A stretch of DNA of 64,000 bases from Prevotella sp. khp7 (GTDB lineage: Bacteria > Bacteroidota > Bacteroidia > Bacteroidales > Bacteroidaceae): NCBI RefSeq assembly GCF_900109055.1, contig NZ_FOIV01000002.1, positions 186,001 to 250,000 on the forward strand. Reading direction: 5' to 3'. The notes below the pieces were generated by a model. It saw only the letters and a program-made list of their open reading frames with translations, did no database searches and had not been told where the DNA came from. A program made the translations under genes and the position numbers. Below, piece after piece: positions 18,794 to 25,735 of the stretch (positions within the stretch are counted from its first letter, which is position 1; every line of letters starts with the position of its first letter).

Positions 18794-18824
18794 TTTGTCA
18801 AACTGCAAAAAAACATTAACTTTG
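18794..18824 (+). promoter_or_regulatory. Promoter of the beta-barrel protein gene
   Basis: -33 TTTG (18794-18797), 19-nt spacer, -7 TAACTTTG (18817-18824), about 66 nt upstream of the ATG at 18891. Confidence 0.78.
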
Positions 18825-18890
18825 CACAGAATCATGCAAGATTTTGGCATTCACGCAGTTCTATATAAAAACCATTAAAATTATAAACTA

Positions 18891-19535
18891 ATGAAAAGAG
18901 TATTTATTACATTATTGCTTTTGTCTGCGACTATTGGTATAGAAGCACAGCACAATCACAATAGGTGGTCCTTGATTCCTCGAATAGGTATAAACTCGTC
19001 AAAGACAACAGACAATCAGTATTGGGTCCTTCCCGAGACAACAGAAAAAGAAATGGCTAAAGTACGTGATACGAATAGAAAAGTAGGAATTGTTGCTGGG
19101 CTTGATGCCGATTATATGTTCACTAAATGGTTAGGAGGCACTCTTGGAGTGACTTATTCAAACGAAGGTTTTAAGAAGTACGAAATAACCCAGGACCTGA
19201 ATTACCTAAATATATCCGTATTGGCAAATATCTACACCTTCAAGGGATTAGCCCTGAAGAGTGGTATACAATATGGCATTTTGCTTGGGGCCCATAACGA
19301 TGAAAAATATGGAGAAGCAACTAAAGAGGCCCTTGGTTATGACCTAAATGACAACAAAAGGGACTATCGCAAAGAGAACTGGTCTATTCCTATTGCAGTC
19401 AGCTATGAGTATAAAAACATTGTTCTTGACTTGCGTTATAACATCGGCATAAAGAATATATACAGTCATAAAGATGACGATGACTATAAAACCAAGTCGC
19501 TATGGCTGACGTTAGGATATAGATTAAAGATGTAA
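18891..19535 (+). CDS. Outer membrane beta-barrel protein (PorT-like fold)
   Basis: 214 residues. A signal peptide (MKRVFITLLLLSATIGIEAQ) is followed by alternating aromatic and polar strands typical of small barrels (WSLIPRIGINSSK, VGIVAGLDADYMF, GGTLGVTYSNEGF, NISVLANIYTF, LKSGIQYGILLGA) and a final strand LWLTLGYRLKM. It likely sits in the outer membrane, with unknown cargo or function. It stands alone with its own promoter, and its codon use is more AT-rich than that of its neighbours. A strong terminator follows at 19718, just before the inverted-repeat element. Confidence 0.8.
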   Translation: MKRVFITLLLLSATIGIEAQHNHNRWSLIPRIGINSSKTTDNQYWVLPETTEKEMAKVRDTNRKVGIVAGLDADYMFTKWLGGTLGVTYSNEGFKKYEITQDLNYLNISVLANIYTFKGLALKSGIQYGILLGAHNDEKYGEATKEALGYDLNDNKRDYRKENWSIPIAVSYEYKNIVLDLRYNIGIKNIYSHKDDDDYKTKSLWLTLGYRLKM

Positions 19536-19717
19536 TATGATATTTTGCTAAAGAATCTTAATCTTTTATGCTGATAGTGCAGTATTTTGCACTTTCTGCA
19601 GTATATATAACAGAGCAGTACATATATAATAGAATTGAGTCTTTAGTTAATTAGTAGTAACATAAGTAGAATAATTTTCCCCATGACAGAACACGTTGAT
19701 TATTAATTTTAGGGCTT
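19536..19717. other. Intergenic stretch, nothing recognised
   Basis: AT-rich 3' flank of the barrel gene. I see no frame, promoter or clear structure before the terminator at 19718. The short mirrored TGCAGTATTTTGCACTTTCTGCA near 19577 is imperfect, and I leave it uncalled. Confidence 0.5.
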
Positions 19718-19752
19718 GTGCCATCCTAAATAAAATAGGATGGCACTTTTTT
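19718..19752 (+). terminator. Rho-independent terminator before the VapE element
   Basis: Stem GTGCCATCCTA (19718-19728) with TAGGATGGCAC (19736-19746), a 7-nt loop and six T residues. It ends 16 nt before the left inverted repeat and probably stops transcripts from the barrel gene. Confidence 0.85.
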
Positions 19753-19768
19753 GCTGTCCATAGAGCCA

Positions 19769-19876
19769 AGACCTAACCCATTCGCCGGGAATGCCTTTGC
19801 AGAAAGGACATTGGGCGGGTTAGGTGTGTGGAAAAGAGGTAACCCAGACCTAACCTACACCTAACCCAACACCTAA
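19769..19876 (+). repeat. Left inverted repeat arm of the VapE element
   Basis: 108 nt, inverted copy of 21280-21387. It contains ACCTAACCC at 19771, its reverse complement at 19817, and a run of TAACC-core motifs at 19837 (AGGTAACCC), 19848 (ACCTAACCT) and 19859 (ACCTAACCC); one more copy at 19871-19879 runs past the arm to the VapE stop codon. The spacing of 11, 11 and 12 nt keeps them on one face of the helix. Confidence 0.9.
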
Positions 19877-19880
19877 CCCT

Positions 19881-21128
19881 TTAGGCCGACTTCAGCGGAA
19901 CGGCCTTATAGCTGACAACGTTCTTTGGAGCCGTGTGTTCATAACCCAGCTCTTTCATCGCCATACCGATATGTACTTTCGTGCTGTGATCGCTCTTTAC
20001 TGAGGGATATTCACGCTGAATGAGTTTCAACATCTGACCGCTGCTCAGACCCTTTACCACCTCTCCCTCCTCGGGCTTGCGAAAACATGCCTGGATAATC
20101 TCTGCTATATCCTTCTGTTCTACATAGTTCTCATTCAGCTGCTGAATGCGGGCCACCTCGTCGTTGTTGAACCAGTAGGGAGCTCTCATCTCACGCAGTT
20201 CGTAGAGCACCTGAGCATAGAGCTGCTCATAGTCTATCTCGCCCGTGTTGTCGATATACTGTCCCTTGGGAATGGTAAGACAGATATAACGGCGACTGCC
20301 TGTGGCGTCTGACAGCGGATGGGGATTGTTGGTCGTTGCCACAAACGAGGCAAAACGGGGGCGGTCGTCCTGCGAGCAGCCATAGATGGGGCGCCCGTTC
20401 ACCTTACTCTTTGAAAGTGTCTGCTTCAAGGCGGCATGCTGACTGGGGCGGATGGCTTCGAGCTCATCGAGGTTCACCAGCAAATTGTTTGTCAGCGCCA
20501 TCTCCTTGTCGAACTTATTCGAGAGGTTCAGATGGTCCAGAAAATACTGACGAAGCTCAGGAGGCAGCATACGCACCACAAAAGTGGTCTTTCCGCATCC
20601 CTGGGCGCCAATCAGCGTAGGCACGCACTCATTGCCGTGAAGCGTATCCATCTGCAGCCAATGGGCTACAGCAGCACGCAACCAGATGGACAGGTAGTTA
20701 AGATGCTCTGTGCTGATACCAGGAAGGCGACTGAAGAGCTTTGCCACATGGTTCTGTCCATCCCATGCGGGCAGACGATCGAAGAAGTCCTGAATAGGAT
20801 TGAACTCAGCCACCTCCTCAGAGTGCACAAACTCCATGATTTCCGTTTTGGGAGAGCCCTTCTCTATCACATGTTCGCGCTTGGCACGGATGATGATGCT
20901 GTTAAGGGCCTCTTGCGACAGAGGACGGTAGTTGAAATTTTTAAGGTCAACAGAGGATACTGCCGAGTCAGCATCAGTAGCCTCAGCAGGTAGTTTTGTA
21001 AACTCTATCTTTCCGTTCAACACGTTGCGGCGGAAGAGATAGTTGTCATGAAGAAACTGCTCAATCATGAGCGTAGCTTCGCTTGAGGCATGGAGTGCCT
21101 CGCCATTAATAGACAGACTTTTTGACAT
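19881..21128 (-). CDS. VapE-type SF3 helicase/primase-associated ATPase
   Basis: 415 residues. The first 110 are not recognised. A VapE-type P-loop ATPase core follows, with the lead-in FFDRLPAWDG (about 115-124), Walker A GAQGCGKTTF (174-183), Walker B LLVNLDELE (216-224), sensor VATTNNPHPL (263-272) and a terminal arginine pair in GSRRYICLTIP (277-287). The last 100 residues form a helical DNA-binding-like tail, likely the DUF3874 domain common in Bacteroidetes VapE proteins. Such proteins usually act as replication helicases of mobile elements; here no primase domain is obvious. It has its own promoter at 21200-21230, and its stop codon lies 4 nt inside the left repeat arm. Confidence 0.85.
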   Translation of the reverse strand: MSKSLSINGEALHASSEATLMIEQFLHDNYLFRRNVLNGKIEFTKLPAEATDADSAVSSVDLKNFNYRPLSQEALNSIIIRAKREHVIEKGSPKTEIMEFVHSEEVAEFNPIQDFFDRLPAWDGQNHVAKLFSRLPGISTEHLNYLSIWLRAAVAHWLQMDTLHGNECVPTLIGAQGCGKTTFVVRMLPPELRQYFLDHLNLSNKFDKEMALTNNLLVNLDELEAIRPSQHAALKQTLSKSKVNGRPIYGCSQDDRPRFASFVATTNNPHPLSDATGSRRYICLTIPKGQYIDNTGEIDYEQLYAQVLYELREMRAPYWFNNDEVARIQQLNENYVEQKDIAEIIQACFRKPEEGEVVKGLSSGQMLKLIQREYPSVKSDHSTKVHIGMAMKELGYEHTAPKNVVSYKAVPLKSA

Positions 21129-21199
21129 CTAAAAGATTTAAATCGTTAATACTAAAGTTTAAGTTTTTGCCGCGCTTCTCATAGCGTGCTTTCAATGTG

Positions 21200-21230
21200 C
21201 AAAGATACAAAATTTTTTTGTGTTTTGCAA
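21200..21230 (-). promoter_or_regulatory. Promoter of the VapE gene
   Basis: On the minus strand: -33 TTG (21230-21228), 20-nt spacer, -7 TATCTTTG (21207-21200). It lies between the right repeat arm and the gene and leaves a leader of about 65 nt, so expression does not depend on the flanking DNA. Confidence 0.75.
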
Positions 21231-21279
21231 GTTTTTCCCCCAATTATTCTATACTTTTTGCGACTTTTTTTCAAAGTGA

Positions 21280-21387
21280 TTAGGTGTCGGGTTAGGTGTA
21301 GGTTAGGTCTGGGTTACCTCTTTTCCACACACCTAACCCGCCCAACGTCCTTTCTGCAAAGGCATTCCCGGCGAATGGGTTAGGTCT
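21280..21387 (-). repeat. Right inverted repeat arm of the VapE element
   Basis: Inverted copy of 19769-19876 with two substitutions. The motif set is the same, except that the innermost motif is altered here (ACCTAATCA instead of ACCTAACCC), so the left end has one more intact motif than the right. Confidence 0.9.
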
Positions 21388-21432
21388 GGGCCTCAAAACA
21401 GAAAATTTATGCATTTTTGTTAGGATACTGAT

Positions 21433-21502
21433 AACGGGTAGTTTGGACGTACCTAACGAGGAGGTTGTTACGTCCAAACTACCCGTTAGGTACGTCCAAA
21501 CT
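21433..21502. repeat. Nested alternative hairpins next to the VapE element
   Basis: One segment, AACGGGTAGTTTGGACGTA (21433-21451), pairs perfectly (19 bp) with 21469-21487. A shifted segment (21440-21458) pairs perfectly (19 bp) with 21484-21502. The two stems share bases and cannot form together. The 12-nt unit AGTTTGGACGTA occurs three times (21440, and inverted at 21469 and 21491). A CCTAACG motif, similar to the core in the repeat arms, sits in the loop of the first stem. There is no T-run and no gene in this 171-nt gap before ribD. Confidence 0.8.
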
Positions 21503-21558
21503 CCATGACCTATAGGATGAAGTCAGACAATGCATGATTATACAAATCGTGCATAAAC

Positions 21559-22479
21559 TTACGCTTTGCGGAAAGTGACGATGGTGTTACCGTTGAACTG
21601 CTGAGAGCTGGCGACGATGGCGTTGGCGGGGATGTGGGGAGCACGGGTGCCATCGGTGACAGTCATCTGCGTGTTGGTCTCCACACGAATCTCGTCCCAA
21701 AGGCCCTGAACCAGGAAGTTGCGGAGCGTCTGAGCACCACCCTCGACAATGAGCGACTGGATGTTGTGGGCATGCAGGCTCTCAAGATTCAGCGGATGGG
21801 CATGATCGACCACAAGCCGCTTTGGATTGGGACCACACCACTCACGCACCGTCAGTTGAGGGTGGTCGCGCTCTTCAGTGACACGCCCCACGAGGATGGC
21901 ATCCTCCTCAGCACGCAGCTTATGAGAGAGCATCTTCGTAAAAGCGTTGGATATCTGAACGGGCTGGCAGTGATCGTCGATGAAGCCATTGGCCGTCTGC
22001 GCCCATTTCAGAATGATATAGGGGCGGTTTTCCCGATGGAATGTGAAGAAACGACGATTCAGCGCCTTACATGCCTCTTCGAGCACACCCACCTCGACCT
22101 CGATACCTGCCTCGCGGAGCTTACGGATGCCTCGACCCTGAACCTCAGCGAATTCATCGATGCATCCCACCACCACACGGCGCACACCTTTTCTGATAAT
22201 CAGGTCGGCACAAGGGGGTGTCTTACCATAATGCGAACAGGGTTCGAGCGACACATAGATGGTGGCCTCGCTCAGCAATGCCTCATCCTCAGGGCGCACA
22301 GAAGCGAAAGCATTCACTTCGGCATGACCCTCGCCACAGCGGACATGGTAGCCCTCGCCGATGATACGTCCGTCGGCACTTACGATGACTGCCCCCACCA
22401 TGGGGTTGGGTTTGGCGTTCTGCTGTCCGTTCTTGGCCAGCTGTATGCAGCGTTGCATGAATTTCTCGTCGTCTATCAT
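21559..22479 (-). CDS. ribD: Bifunctional riboflavin deaminase/reductase RibD
   Basis: Catalyses two early steps of riboflavin synthesis: deamination of the pyrimidine intermediate, then reduction of its ribosyl side chain. The N-terminal deaminase domain (1-150) shows NPMVGAVIV, the zinc motif HAEVNAF (52-58) and PCSHYGKTPPC (80-90). The C-terminal reductase domain starts near ILKWAQTANGFIDD and includes RAEEDAILVG and IVEGGAQTL. At 306 residues it is shorter than the roughly 360 of E. coli. No other rib gene lies nearby. It is divergent from prmC, with only 37 nt between the start codons. Confidence 0.95.
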   Translation of the reverse strand: MIDDEKFMQRCIQLAKNGQQNAKPNPMVGAVIVSADGRIIGEGYHVRCGEGHAEVNAFASVRPEDEALLSEATIYVSLEPCSHYGKTPPCADLIIRKGVRRVVVGCIDEFAEVQGRGIRKLREAGIEVEVGVLEEACKALNRRFFTFHRENRPYIILKWAQTANGFIDDHCQPVQISNAFTKMLSHKLRAEEDAILVGRVTEERDHPQLTVREWCGPNPKRLVVDHAHPLNLESLHAHNIQSLIVEGGAQTLRNFLVQGLWDEIRVETNTQMTVTDGTRAPHIPANAIVASSQQFNGNTIVTFRKA

Positions 22480-22500
22480 TATATTATCGTTTTTTTTGTT

Positions 22501-22508
22501 TAATTTTG
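22501..22508 (+). promoter_or_regulatory. -7 box of prmC
   Basis: TAATTTTG, ending 8 nt before the prmC ATG at 22517. A longer frame that opens at 22361 lies inside ribD and upstream of this box. No matching -33 element was seen. Confidence 0.55.
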
Positions 22509-22516
22509 CAGGCGCA

Positions 22517-23347
22517 ATGAGTTACGAAGAACTGTGGCACAGACTGACGCCCTTGTATGAGGCTGGCGAGGCAAAAGCCGTCGCCCGCTGGGTGCTCGAC
22601 GTGCGCTTCGGTTTATCGATGGCCGATATTCTTTGCGGCAAAGTTACTGATTTATCCGCAAACGACCAAGCAGAACTGGAAAAAATGATGCTGCGACTGG
22701 AAAAAGGCGAGCCCGTGCAATACGTAGTGGGTACGGCCGACTTCTACGGACGACAGTTTCATGTAGAGCCAGGCGTGCTGGTGCCAAGACCTGAAACGGC
22801 AGAACTCTGCGAGTGGATACTGACGCAGAAAAGCCGTCCCTCTGCACTGCTCGACATCGGCACAGGCAGCGGATGCATCGCTATCACGCTGGCCCTGGAG
22901 ATGCCTGAGACAAAGGTCTCAGCATGGGACATCTCTGACGCGGCTCTCGGCATAGCCCAGGGTAATGCCAAGACACTGGAAGCTGACGTGTGTTTTGAGA
23001 AGCAAGACGCCCTGAGCCCGCCAAGCGACAGCAGACGCTGGGACGTGATTGTGAGCAATCCCCCTTATATCAAGCCTCAGGAGCGCGATGGAATGGCGGA
23101 AAACGTACTGAACCATGAGCCCGAAGTGGCGCTCTTCGCACCAGAAGAGAACCCCATCATCTTCTACCAGCGCATTGGCGACTATGCATGGAAGAGCCTC
23201 ACCTCTGGCGGACTGCTCTTCTACGAGTTGAACCCTCTGACGGCCAATGAGGTGAGCACTTACCTGAGCCGTCTGGGCTTCGAGGAGATAGAGATCCGCC
23301 AAGATCTGTTTGGCAAACAACGCATGCTTAAAGCTAAGAAGAGATGA
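22517..23347 (+). CDS. prmC: Peptide chain release factor N5-glutamine methyltransferase
   Basis: Methylates the glutamine of the GGQ motif in release factors RF1 and RF2. From MSYEELWHRLTP it has 276 residues: an N-terminal helical domain, LVPRPETAEL, the SAM-binding motif LLDIGTGSGCIA (about 111-122), and the substrate motif NPPY (181-184). It is the first gene of a tight prmC-recX-comF run, with a 4-nt ATGA overlap to recX. The start codon is very close to the -7 box, which suggests a near-leaderless mRNA. Confidence 0.95.
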   Translation: MSYEELWHRLTPLYEAGEAKAVARWVLDVRFGLSMADILCGKVTDLSANDQAELEKMMLRLEKGEPVQYVVGTADFYGRQFHVEPGVLVPRPETAELCEWILTQKSRPSALLDIGTGSGCIAITLALEMPETKVSAWDISDAALGIAQGNAKTLEADVCFEKQDALSPPSDSRRWDVIVSNPPYIKPQERDGMAENVLNHEPEVALFAPEENPIIFYQRIGDYAWKSLTSGGLLFYELNPLTANEVSTYLSRLGFEEIEIRQDLFGKQRMLKAKKR

Positions 23348-23844
23348 AAAAGGAAATGACAGAACAGGAGGCCTACCTGAGGCTGGCAGCCCTCTGCGCC
23401 CAAGCAGAACACTGCGAACAGGAGATGCGCGACAAGATGAGGCGCTGGGGGCTGGACGAAGCGGCACAGGACAAGGTGGTGGAACGCCTGACGAAAGAAC
23501 GCTATATTGACGAAGAACGCTACGCACGGGCCTTTGTGAAAGACAAGATACGCTACAACAAATGGGGGCGACGCAAGGTGCAGCAGGCATTATGGATGAA
23601 ACACATCAGCGACGATATCCAACAACAAGTGCTCGATGAAATCGATGAAAAAGAATATCTTGACGTGCTTCGACCATTATTGAAACAGAAACGGAAAAGC
23701 ATCAAGGCGGAGAGCGACTACGAACTGAACCAGAAACTGGTGCGCTTTGCCCTGAGCCGAGGCTTCGGCTTCGACATCATCCGCCAGTGTCTGGACGTAA
23801 ACGAAGACGATTTCGACGAGGATTCTGACGATGAAACCGATTAG
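23344..23844 (+). CDS. recX: Regulatory protein RecX
   Basis: Modulator of RecA filament growth. 166 residues with the three-helix repeats of the family: EQEMRDKMRRWGLDEAAQDKVVERLTKERYIDEERYARAFV is the recognisable core (positions about 24-64), followed by WGRRKVQQALWMKHIS and a third repeat. The C-terminus is very acidic. It overlaps prmC by 4 nt and comF by 14 nt, so the three are translationally coupled. Confidence 0.9.
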   Translation: MKKEMTEQEAYLRLAALCAQAEHCEQEMRDKMRRWGLDEAAQDKVVERLTKERYIDEERYARAFVKDKIRYNKWGRRKVQQALWMKHISDDIQQQVLDEIDEKEYLDVLRPLLKQKRKSIKAESDYELNQKLVRFALSRGFGFDIIRQCLDVNEDDFDEDSDDETD

Positions 23845-24532
23845 TTTCTGGCGGCGACTGCTCGACTTGATAGCACCAAGGACATGTATGGTGTGCGGTC
23901 ATAGGCTGACACCTACCGAGGAGGTGATATGCGCCAGATGTAACTTCCACTTGCCACGGACAGGCTTTCATCGCGACGCCTGCGGAAACGAGATGGCACG
24001 CCTCTTCTGGGCACAGATACCCATAGAGCGGGCTGCAGCCCTCTTCTACTACGAGCCTCAGGCCGAGACTGCCCGCATCATCTATACGCTGAAATACGAT
24101 CACCACCCAGAATCGGGCGTTGTCATGGGGCGCATGATGGCCCAGGAGCTGAATGCATCGGGATTCTTCGATGGAATCGACGCTATTGTGCCTATACCTC
24201 TTGCCAGGAAAAGGTTGCGCCAGCGTGGCTATAACCAGAGCATGGAGATAGCCAAAGGGGTGAGCGCCGTCACCAGACTGCCCATCATCAGCAATGCCGT
24301 GAAGCGTACCGCGTTTGAAGGCAGTCAGACAAGTAAGGGGTTCTGGGGGCGGAAGGAAAATGTAGAGAAGGCTTTCCAACTCGTTAACGGTAAAGACATT
24401 AAGAACAAACACCTGCTAATCATCGACGACGTAGTGACCACCGGAGCCACCGTCATGGCTTGCAGCAAGGAACTGACAAAGGCCGGTGGCGTGAAAGTGA
24501 GCGTCTTAGCGCTCTGTTTCGCAAAATCTTAG
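23831..24532 (+). CDS. comF: ComF-family phosphoribosyltransferase-like protein
   Basis: Homologue of the ComF competence protein, thought to act on single-stranded DNA in uptake. 233 residues. The N-terminal zinc ribbon has CMVCGHRL (about 19-26) and CARC (about 35-38). The PRTase fold shows VPIPLARKRLRQRGYNQS and the phosphoribosyl-binding loop IIDDVVTTGAT near residue 196. A dprA homologue, another uptake gene, lies at 61.3 kb. The T-rich module at 24533-24582 follows the stop. Confidence 0.9.
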   Translation: MKPISFWRRLLDLIAPRTCMVCGHRLTPTEEVICARCNFHLPRTGFHRDACGNEMARLFWAQIPIERAAALFYYEPQAETARIIYTLKYDHHPESGVVMGRMMAQELNASGFFDGIDAIVPIPLARKRLRQRGYNQSMEIAKGVSAVTRLPIISNAVKRTAFEGSQTSKGFWGRKENVEKAFQLVNGKDIKNKHLLIIDDVVTTGATVMACSKELTKAGGVKVSVLALCFAKS

Positions 24533-24582
24533 ATTTTTTACTTTTTTACCTTTTTACCTTTCTACCTTTTTACTTTTTTTTG
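24533..24582. repeat. T-rich TTTTTACC module upstream of pyrE
   Basis: Several units of TTTTTTAC, TTTTTACC and TTTCTACC in tandem, the reverse complement of the GGTAAAAAG modules before sufC and argH. It ends directly at the pyrE -7 box. No hairpin precedes it, so it is not a standard terminator. Confidence 0.55.
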
Positions 24583-24590
24583 TATCTTTG
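24583..24590 (+). promoter_or_regulatory. -7 box of pyrE
   Basis: TATCTTTG, 21 nt upstream of the ATG at 24612. The -33 region is occupied by the T-rich module, which has no clear TTTG at the right distance. Confidence 0.6.
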
Positions 24591-24611
24591 CACCCAAATT
24601 ATTTAATAGGT

Positions 24612-25241
24612 ATGGACATTAAGAATCAATTAGCAAGAAAACTGATGGATATCAAGGCCATCAAGTTACAGCCAAACGACCCGTTCACATGGGCTTCGGG
24701 CTGGAAGTCACCCATCTACACCGACAACCGCAAGACGCTGTCGTTTACCGACTTGCGCTCTTTCGTGAAGTTGGAGTTGTGTCACGCCATTCAGGAGAAT
24801 TTTCCCGAGGCCGACGCCGTTGCAGGCGTTGCGACAGGTGCCATTGCCCAAGGCGCATTGGTAGCCGACCAGCTTGGACTGCCATTCAGCTATGTCCGTC
24901 CGAAGCCGAAAGATCACGGCATGGGCAACCAGATTGAAGGCGAGATTAAGAAAGGTGCTAAGGTGGTGGTAGTAGAAGACCTCATCTCTACTGGCGGCAG
25001 TTCGCTGAAGGCCGTGGCCGCCCTGCGTGACTATGGCGTCGAGGTGGTTGGCATGGTGGCTTCGTTCACCTATGGTTTCCCCGTTGCCGAGAAGGCTTTC
25101 GAGGAGGCAGGCGTAAAACTCATCACCCTGACCGACTATGAGCACGTGGTGGAAGAGGCTGCCAAGACCGGATATATCAAGAACGAGGAGAAGGCCGTAC
25201 TCGCCGAGTGGCGCAAGAGTCCTGATACCTGGAAGCAGTAA
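24612..25241 (+). CDS. pyrE: Orotate phosphoribosyltransferase
   Basis: Converts orotate and PRPP to OMP in pyrimidine synthesis. From MDIKNQLARKLMDIKAIK it has 209 residues. Family marks are TDNRKTLSF, VAGVATGAI, FSYVRPKPKDHGMG and the PRPP-binding loop VVVEDLISTGGSS. A frame extended to 24588 begins inside the promoter. The SRPBCC gene follows by 22 nt on the same strand. Confidence 0.95.
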   Translation: MDIKNQLARKLMDIKAIKLQPNDPFTWASGWKSPIYTDNRKTLSFTDLRSFVKLELCHAIQENFPEADAVAGVATGAIAQGALVADQLGLPFSYVRPKPKDHGMGNQIEGEIKKGAKVVVVEDLISTGGSSLKAVAALRDYGVEVVGMVASFTYGFPVAEKAFEEAGVKLITLTDYEHVVEEAAKTGYIKNEEKAVLAEWRKSPDTWKQ

Positions 25242-25263
25242 TTTTCAATCTTCAATATAAGTT

Positions 25264-25695
25264 ATGGGATTATTCGGAAGTGAGAGCAAGTTTGAGAGTA
25301 GCGTGAAGCAGATACCCTACCCTCAGCAGGCCGTATACGACAATATCAGCAATCTGAACAACCTCGAGAAGGTGCGCGACCGCATTCCCGAGGATAAGGT
25401 GAGCGACTTCAGCTTCGACCAGGACACCGTAAGTCTGCAGGTTCCGCCCGTAGGCGAGTTGAAACTCCGCATCTGTGAGCGCGAGGAGCCCAAGTGCGTG
25501 AAGTTCGAGACCGTACAGTCGCCCGTCCCCTTCAACGTATGGGTTCAGGTGCTCCCCGTCGATGAGGACAACTCGAAGATGAAGGTAACGGTGAAGGCCG
25601 AGCTGAACCCATTTATCAAGAGCATGGTAGAGAAGCCCCTTCAGGAGGGTGTCGAGAAGATTGCCGACGCCTTGGCACAGGTACACTACGTGTAA
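25264..25695 (+). CDS. SRPBCC-fold (START-like) small protein
   Basis: 143 residues fitting the helix-grip fold of SRPBCC proteins, which bind hydrophobic ligands: an N-terminal strand (FESSVKQIPYPQQAVYDNISN), a central sheet (LKLRICEREEPKCVKFETVQ, VWVQVLPVDEDNSKMKVTVKAEL) and a long C-terminal helix (MVEKPLQEGVEKIADALAQV). The ligand and role are unknown. There is no signal peptide, so it is cytoplasmic. It lies between pyrE and argH in the same direction and may share their transcripts. Confidence 0.75.
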   Translation: MGLFGSESKFESSVKQIPYPQQAVYDNISNLNNLEKVRDRIPEDKVSDFSFDQDTVSLQVPPVGELKLRICEREEPKCVKFETVQSPVPFNVWVQVLPVDEDNSKMKVTVKAELNPFIKSMVEKPLQEGVEKIADALAQVHYV

Positions 25696-25735
25696 GGTAA
25701 AAAGATAAAAAACAAAAAAGGTAAAAAGGGTAAAG
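25696..25735 (+). repeat. A-rich GGTAAAAAG module before argH
   Basis: The complete 40-nt gap between the SRPBCC gene and argH consists of GGTAAAAAG-like units (three GGTAAA or GGGTAAA repeats with A-runs between) and ends at the argH ATG. It has the same orientation relative to the downstream gene as the copy before sufC. Confidence 0.6.

Larger units (their letters stand above)
19769..21387. mobile_element. Putative single-gene element: VapE helicase between 108-bp inverted repeats
   Basis: Seen directly: arms at 19769-19876 and 21280-21387 are inverted copies, 106 of 108 bases identical (differences at 19810 and 19868, both A to G). Between them lie one gene (VapE-type helicase, minus strand) and its own promoter. 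No transposase, integrase or relaxase is present, and I see no clear target-site duplication. Each arm carries several ACCTAACCC-type motifs, four of which are spaced 11-12 bp. Known: VapE/SF3-type ATPases occur in phages, satellites and integrative elements as replication proteins. Inferred: the arms are recognition or origin sites for the protein, making a minimal element that replicates or moves with helper functions. Confidence 0.6.

Noticed and set aside
19769..21387. Reading the repeat arms as a CRISPR array or prophage
   Set aside because: Only two arms, inverted, with no spacers or cas genes; and no capsid, terminase or integrase gene near the helicase.
21559..22516. FMN riboswitch for ribD
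   Set aside because: Only 37 nt separate ribD and prmC, which is too short for the aptamer, and no conserved core is seen.
22361..22516. Longer N-terminus for prmC
   Set aside because: The extra 52 codons run through ribD and the promoter; the family start is MSYEELW at 22517.
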